Below are positions 60,184 through 64,000 of a DNA stretch of 64,000 nucleotides, one piece after another. The stretch comes from Gloeobacter kilaueensis JS1. Lineage in GTDB: Bacteria; Cyanobacteriota; Cyanobacteriia; Gloeobacterales; Gloeobacteraceae. The notes under the pieces were generated by a model, which had not been told where the DNA came from, did no database searches, and saw only the letters and a program-made list of their open reading frames with translations. The stretch is from NCBI RefSeq assembly GCF_000484535.1, contig NC_022600.1, forward strand, positions 3,596,001 to 3,660,000, in the 5' to 3' direction. Every line of letters begins with the position of its first letter. Positions within the stretch are counted from its first letter, which is position 1. The translations under genes were made by a program, and so were the position numbers.

Positions 60184-61776
60184 TCAGTTACGGCGTCCGG
60201 AAGCGCTCCGTTTTGCGGAGGCCACCTTCGCTACAACCTCTATCAGGACGTTGTCTGATCGATCGACTCTTTCCTCTGTTCGCCAGCAGACCACGCCATC
60301 CGGCCGGACCAGCGATCCACCGCCGTGTTTGAGGCCGAACAAGCGTTCGAAGTCCTGTGCCGATTCAAATAGGACATCTTCACCGACGATCACAGCCTGG
60401 ATGGAGATTTCCAGCGCGACCGAAGCTTGCTTCGCAGCTTCGCGCCAGACAGGGTCACGGGAGAGCAGAACGAAGTCTCGGTTAAAGAGGTCGATGGTGG
60501 AAATTCGTTTGCCTTTATAGATGACCCATGCATGAGGAGCACGGACGCCCGGCTGTCCTGCCCATGCCTCTGGCGTCTTGGCAGGGGGAAGGTTCGGGCC
60601 TGCGCCGATCACCGCAGACGAACGGTACAGTTGACCGAGTTCCATTGCGACATCTCCATAAAGAGTGACATCTTCCATCGCCTTGCCGGTGAACTTCACA
60701 TAGTCGGGACGCGCAAAGGTCTGTTGGTGGCGCAACCAGCCGATCGGTTGCCGCTCACTGTTGTAGGTCTTCAACAGCTCTTCGGTTGCAAGACCACGCA
60801 ACACCATGTCGAGCTTCCAGGCAAGGTTGTACACGTCCGCGATGCCTGTGTTCGCCCCAAAACCGCCACGCGTGGGGGGCAGTTGATGGGCTGCGTCTCC
60901 AGCGAGGAAGATTCTGCTGTGCTGGTATGTATCAGCGATGCGGCCAGCCAGTTCCCATCGTCCAGACGCGACAATCTCAAACGGGAAATCGGCCCCAAGC
61001 GCACGACGGACAGCCGCATGCTGTTGATCGGGGCTGCTAACAGCCTCTCCATCCCCCATCAGCAACATCCAGCGACCGTCTTGATACGTGGTAAGGAGTG
61101 CCTGGAAGCCGGGCTGGTCGATGTCGAATTGCTGCACACCGCTTTTTAAATAGACCTCGGCATCCGGGCAGTAGAACAGGGTGGTGCGGATGGTTTGCAG
61201 ATAACCAACACCCTGCCGCTCAATACCGAGCTTTTCTCGGATAGGGCTTCTGGCACCATCGGCTGCGATCATGTACGACGCTTCAACAACGTATTCCTCG
61301 CCACTGTCGCGGTCACTAACATGGACCTCGATACCTTCGCCCAGTTCCGTGAAGCCGATCATCTCGTGTCCTAGACGCAACTGTGCGCCGAGTTCGACAG
61401 CCCTTGCCCGGAGAACGGGCTCAAGCTTGTCCTGCGGAATGGCTGCTCCCGTCGCTGGGGAGAAGCGCCCTCGTTGATCATCGATCTCGCCCGGCGTCCA
61501 GAGAGTCTCCTCCTTCCATTCACCGGCAAGGCTTTCAACTTTTCGTCTGCGAAGACGGACGCCCGGATCGCTCTGTGGAATTCGATCCCACAATCCAACG
61601 CTGCGGTAACACTCCATGGTGTATTCGGTAAAGCCCATGGCACGTGGCAGCAGTGAGCTGCCCTTATGCTTCTCAATCACAACGTGCTCGACATCACGCG
61701 ATGCGAGGAAAACGGAAGCGGACAGCCCAACAAGGCTACCCCCAACCACAACCACTTGTGTACTCTGACGATTCAT
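60184..61776 (-). CDS. FAD-dependent aromatic monooxygenase (PHBH/MhpA-like)
   Basis: 530 residues; strong ribosome site AAGGAGAG before the ATG. FAD-binding VVVVGGSLVGLSASVFLAS, the DG motif MIAADGARSPIREKLG, and the GD motif RIFLAGDAAHQLPPTRGGFG followed by ANTGIADVYNLAWKLDMVL. The C-terminal ~120 residues are the thioredoxin-like domain of phenol hydroxylase-type enzymes (GGSLVRPDGVVCWRTEERVD). Members hydroxylate phenolics, polyketides or antibiotics such as rifampicin using NAD(P)H and O2. It lies alone between two insertion-sequence remnants, consistent with acquisition by transfer. Confidence 0.9.
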   Translation of the reverse strand: MNRQSTQVVVVGGSLVGLSASVFLASRDVEHVVIEKHKGSSLLPRAMGFTEYTMECYRSVGLWDRIPQSDPGVRLRRRKVESLAGEWKEETLWTPGEIDDQRGRFSPATGAAIPQDKLEPVLRARAVELGAQLRLGHEMIGFTELGEGIEVHVSDRDSGEEYVVEASYMIAADGARSPIREKLGIERQGVGYLQTIRTTLFYCPDAEVYLKSGVQQFDIDQPGFQALLTTYQDGRWMLLMGDGEAVSSPDQQHAAVRRALGADFPFEIVASGRWELAGRIADTYQHSRIFLAGDAAHQLPPTRGGFGANTGIADVYNLAWKLDMVLRGLATEELLKTYNSERQPIGWLRHQQTFARPDYVKFTGKAMEDVTLYGDVAMELGQLYRSSAVIGAGPNLPPAKTPEAWAGQPGVRAPHAWVIYKGKRISTIDLFNRDFVLLSRDPVWREAAKQASVALEISIQAVIVGEDVLFESAQDFERLFGLKHGGGSLVRPDGVVCWRTEERVDRSDNVLIEVVAKVASAKRSASGRRN

Positions 61777-62050
61777 ACTCTCTCCTTGACTTCGGCTGTA
61801 TACGATACCAGTCCGTGCTTCGGGAGGAACAGCAAAGGCCGCGACCCCAGGACACAGCAGACAGGTATCTGCTCGTGTCGTGGTCCGCGGCCTATTGGCT
61901 GGAGTATTGACCCTCGTTACACTGAGGGCGACCGGGGCTCACCACGCCGGTCATGCCTTTCTCGACAGGGCTATCCTATCACAGTCTTTGCTCATACGTG
62001 GGCTTCACTTAATCCTCGCGAGCTGATTAGTCCTGATATGGACTGAACCC

Positions 62051-62632
62051 TTGGTGGAATTGCCGCGTCAGTTTGGGGTAGAGCTTATCGGTCCAGTTCT
62101 ACCAGACACCAGTTGGCAAACCCAGGCGGGCAAAGGCTTTGAGTCCTTTCGTTTTCAGATTGATTGGCAGGCAAAGCAAGTGCGTTGCCCGATGGGAAGG
62201 ACCAGCAACTACTGGAGTGAGGGAATAGACCGGGTAGGTGAACCTCTGATTCGCGCCCGATTTAGCCGCAAAGACTGCGAGGTTTGTCCAGGTTTTCAGG
62301 ATTGCACGACTTCGGCAAAATATGGACGATGTGTTTCATTTCGTCCTCAGGAGCAGCATGAGGCATTGCAGCGAGCAAGAGCCTATCAGGCAACGCAGGA
62401 ATTCAAGGAGCGCTATCAATGCCGCGCAGGAATTGAAGGCAGCATATCCGAAGCAGTACGGGTGTTTGGTATGCGTCGTAGCCGTTACATCGGGGTAGCC
62501 AAAACACACTTACAGCACATGGCGATTGCCGCAGCGATCAACTTGCACCGATGGTTTGCCTGGGTGGAGGAGCGACCAATGGCAGCAACACGAGTATCAC
62601 GATTTCAAGCGTTGGCTCCTTTGGGCTCATAG
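62051..62632 (+). pseudogene. IS1182-type transposase, C-terminal fragment
   Basis: About 193 residues with no credible start codon. It opens in the middle of the fold (LPRQFGVELIGPVLPDTSWQ). The zinc-like region DCEVCPGFQDCTTSAKYGR and the final catalytic block YQCRAGIEGSISEAVRVFGM followed by RRSRYIGVAKTHLQHMAI mark the IS1182 family. The N-terminal half with the first catalytic Asp residues is missing: the bases before 62045 show no homologous frame. The terminal FANSI-like end appears in a different frame just after the stop, suggesting a frameshift. Remnant of an insertion. Confidence 0.85.
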
Positions 62633-62725
62633 GTTCGCCAACAGCATCTCTGAGGGGTTCACTCCAGGGACAGTGCTCGTCACTGGTGCGCGTTGCTCGC
62701 CCTCTACCGGTTACTTGCTCTGGTC

Positions 62726-62995
62726 TCAGTGGTCATGCTGCTTGTTTTTTGGCGGAGGAGCAGGCCGACAGTGAATAGCCAGGACAACGAACCTGCCTGG
62801 CTTGCGGTGATTGTATTGTCGAGCAACAGCCTCTGCAAGTTGCTCTTCGATAAATGTTCGATGTTCCGGTGCATCGAGGTTGAAAGCCACCTTCTGTCCG
62901 TCCTGGACGATTTCGATGTGTAGAAAAGCCCGCCCGTGTCCTGAACGGTTAAAGCGACGATCGAAAAAGCGGTAGTGGATGTTGAGGTAGCTCAA
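62726..62995 (-). CDS. Hypothetical small protein
   Basis: 89 residues with a TTG start (AGGA about 12 bases upstream). The composition looks coding: NIHYRFFDRRFNRSGHGRAF, then LHIEIVQDGQKVAFNLDAP and HRTFIEEQLAEAVARQY; it ends in a Pro/Lys/His-rich tail. No membrane segment and no family recognised. The position next to a broken transposase and the TTG start lower confidence; a shorter version or none at all is possible. Confidence 0.45.
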   Translation of the reverse strand: MSYLNIHYRFFDRRFNRSGHGRAFLHIEIVQDGQKVAFNLDAPEHRTFIEEQLAEAVARQYNHRKPGRFVVLAIHCRPAPPPKNKQHDH

Positions 62996-63231
62996 TACAG
63001 CCGATGTCCTGTTTTAGAGGTGCGAGCGGGTACTGTTGGGTCGCTGTGGGGTTGAGAGCCTGGGGCGACGGGCAGTGTGCTCCTTCCCGCTTATCTTCGC
63101 CTCCTGGGTGAGCAGAGAGTGTAGCAGACACCTCGTCTGTCCCACCTGCCCTGCAATCGCTGAATGGTAGGCAAGATGGACGCGCCGCTAAAATATTGAT
63201 AGACCGGCACTCAAGCTTTTCGTCTTAGTCG

Positions 63232-64000
63232 ATGCGCACTATCGTCGTCTGGTTTCGGCGCGACCTGCGTCTGAGCGATCATCCTGCCCTCGCCGCTGCT
63301 GTGGCTGAGGGGGCACGTATCGTGCCGCTTTTTGTCTTTTCTCCTTATCTGCTGACGCATCCTGAGACTGGCAGTGGCCGGGTGCAGTTCATGCTCGGTT
63401 GCCTGGAGAGCCTCAGAAACAACCTACGGGTACTCGGTTCGCGCCTCATCTGCCGCTGGGGAGAACAAGCTGAGGTCGTGCCCGATTTTGCACGTGAGGT
63501 CGGGGCAACGGCTGTCTATTGGAACGCTGACAGCGAGCGGGCCTGGCGCACTGCTACTGATTGCCAAGTCGTCAGCGCCCTTCAAGAGCGGAGCATCGAG
63601 GCACGCTGCTTCGAGGTGGAGGCGTTACTCCCAGCAGGTGGGCCTGAAAGTTACGCGCTCAAGCACTTTACTCCCCATTGGTACGGGGCGCTGAGCTTGC
63701 CGACTGCTCCCAGGCCGACAGAGCTACCTGCTGTAGATGAGCGGATCGAAGACGCTCCTCTGCGCACTCTTGCAGACCTTGGTTTGCCACCGAGCGACCA
63801 GCAGGTGCTCGTGGCAGGCGAGCGTGAAGCCCATCGCTTGCTCAGTGCGTTCGTCGCAACGAAGGCTCGGCACTACCTGAAAAGCCTGAGTGTAGCCGTG
63901 GCAGCTACAGAATCGACCAGCCGTCTCGGGCCGCACCTCAAGTTCGGCACCATCTCCGTGCGCCAGGTCTACCAGCGGGTGCAAAGTCGCATCGGTCAGG
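63232..64000 (+). CDS. phr: Deoxyribodipyrimidine photolyase, class I (3' truncated by the window)
   Basis: At least 256 residues from the ATG at 63232; the frame is open to the last base. The N-terminal antenna-binding alpha/beta domain is clear: RTIVVWFRRDLRLSDHPALA, ARIVPLFVFSPYLL, and AVYWNADSERAWR. The start of the FAD-binding helical domain appears at RLGPHLKFGTISVRQVYQRV. The enzyme repairs UV-induced pyrimidine dimers using blue light. AT-rich bases (TAAAATATTGAT) about 40 bases upstream could be a -10 region. Confidence 0.93.
   Translation, partial: MRTIVVWFRRDLRLSDHPALAAAVAEGARIVPLFVFSPYLLTHPETGSGRVQFMLGCLESLRNNLRVLGSRLICRWGEQAEVVPDFAREVGATAVYWNADSERAWRTATDCQVVSALQERSIEARCFEVEALLPAGGPESYALKHFTPHWYGALSLPTAPRPTELPAVDERIEDAPLRTLADLGLPPSDQQVLVAGEREAHRLLSAFVATKARHYLKSLSVAVAATESTSRLGPHLKFGTISVRQVYQRVQSRIGQ

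Noticed and set aside
1-64000. tRNA, rRNA, CRISPR array, integration site or replication origin
   Set aside because: I looked in the gaps for T-loop-like GTTCGA motifs, regular spaced repeats and clustered DnaA-type boxes and saw none; the only GTTCGA-like strings are inside coding genes. A covariance-model scan would be needed to exclude small RNAs.

Overview
The window is a gene-dense, GC-rich stretch of a cyanobacterial chromosome. Evidence for a cyanobacterium: ChlP-type geranylgeranyl reductase, a DUF760 protein of the cyanobacteria/plant type, an aspartate kinase with four ACT repeats, class I fructose-1,6-bisphosphatase, an amt gene preceded by a canonical NtcA box, and many GTG starts. 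High GC combined with this gene set suggests a Gloeobacter-like lineage; the genus is inference. No rRNA, tRNA or CRISPR array was recognised.

Layout. 1-5,900: end of an AraC regulator, a soluble PAS-GAF histidine kinase with its NarL-type regulator, a one-cysteine DsbA-like protein, an ABC ATPase and a BON-domain lipoprotein. 5,977-13,997: secreted amidohydrolase, DnaB helicase interrupted by a 288-residue intein in the Walker A motif, isoaspartyl peptidase, zinc-ribbon/pentapeptide protein, PEP-CTERM-type surface protein, alpha/beta hydrolase, and rpmG-rpsR. 14,100-24,800: NtcA-amt, an AT-richer multi-pass membrane protein that looks acquired, an aspartate kinase followed by a sulfonate/nitrate/taurine-type ABC operon, an acyltransferase, a secreted protein and a thioesterase. 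24,800-37,200: M24 peptidase, orphan response regulator, fbp-pheS, a tiny basic protein behind a leader hairpin, an Ig/IPT secreted protein, a cysteine desulfurase-IscA-RsmE operon, DUF760, an HTH/ribbon-helix-helix regulator, GDPD and chlP. 37,200-45,300: SppA, a ferric-reductase-like membrane protein, two tandem paralogous small proteins ending in an unusual four-cysteine signature, CbiT, an rRNA methyltransferase, moaD-moaE and glyA.

45,504-59,775 is one long same-strand exopolysaccharide operon: promoter, Wza-like exporter, Wzc-like tyrosine kinase, Wzm/Wzt ABC exporter with a cargo-recognition tail, seven glycosyltransferases, a methyltransferase and a DUF1919 protein. Many of its genes overlap by a few bases, so they are probably translationally coupled. 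The logic is sugar assembly in the cytoplasm, ABC export, and Wza/Wzc-guided passage to the surface.

59,838-62,700 is an insertion scar: a 332-bp internally deleted IS5-type element with perfect 16-bp terminal inverted repeats, a FAD monooxygenase, and a 5'-truncated IS1182-type transposase. The window ends inside a class I photolyase gene.

Best candidates for something undescribed are the tandem CxxCGK...PYRExNCASFCPY proteins (39,883-40,932), the degenerate DnaB intein, the hybrid polysaccharide export machinery with its Pro/Ala-rich Wzc insertion, and the 51-residue basic protein.
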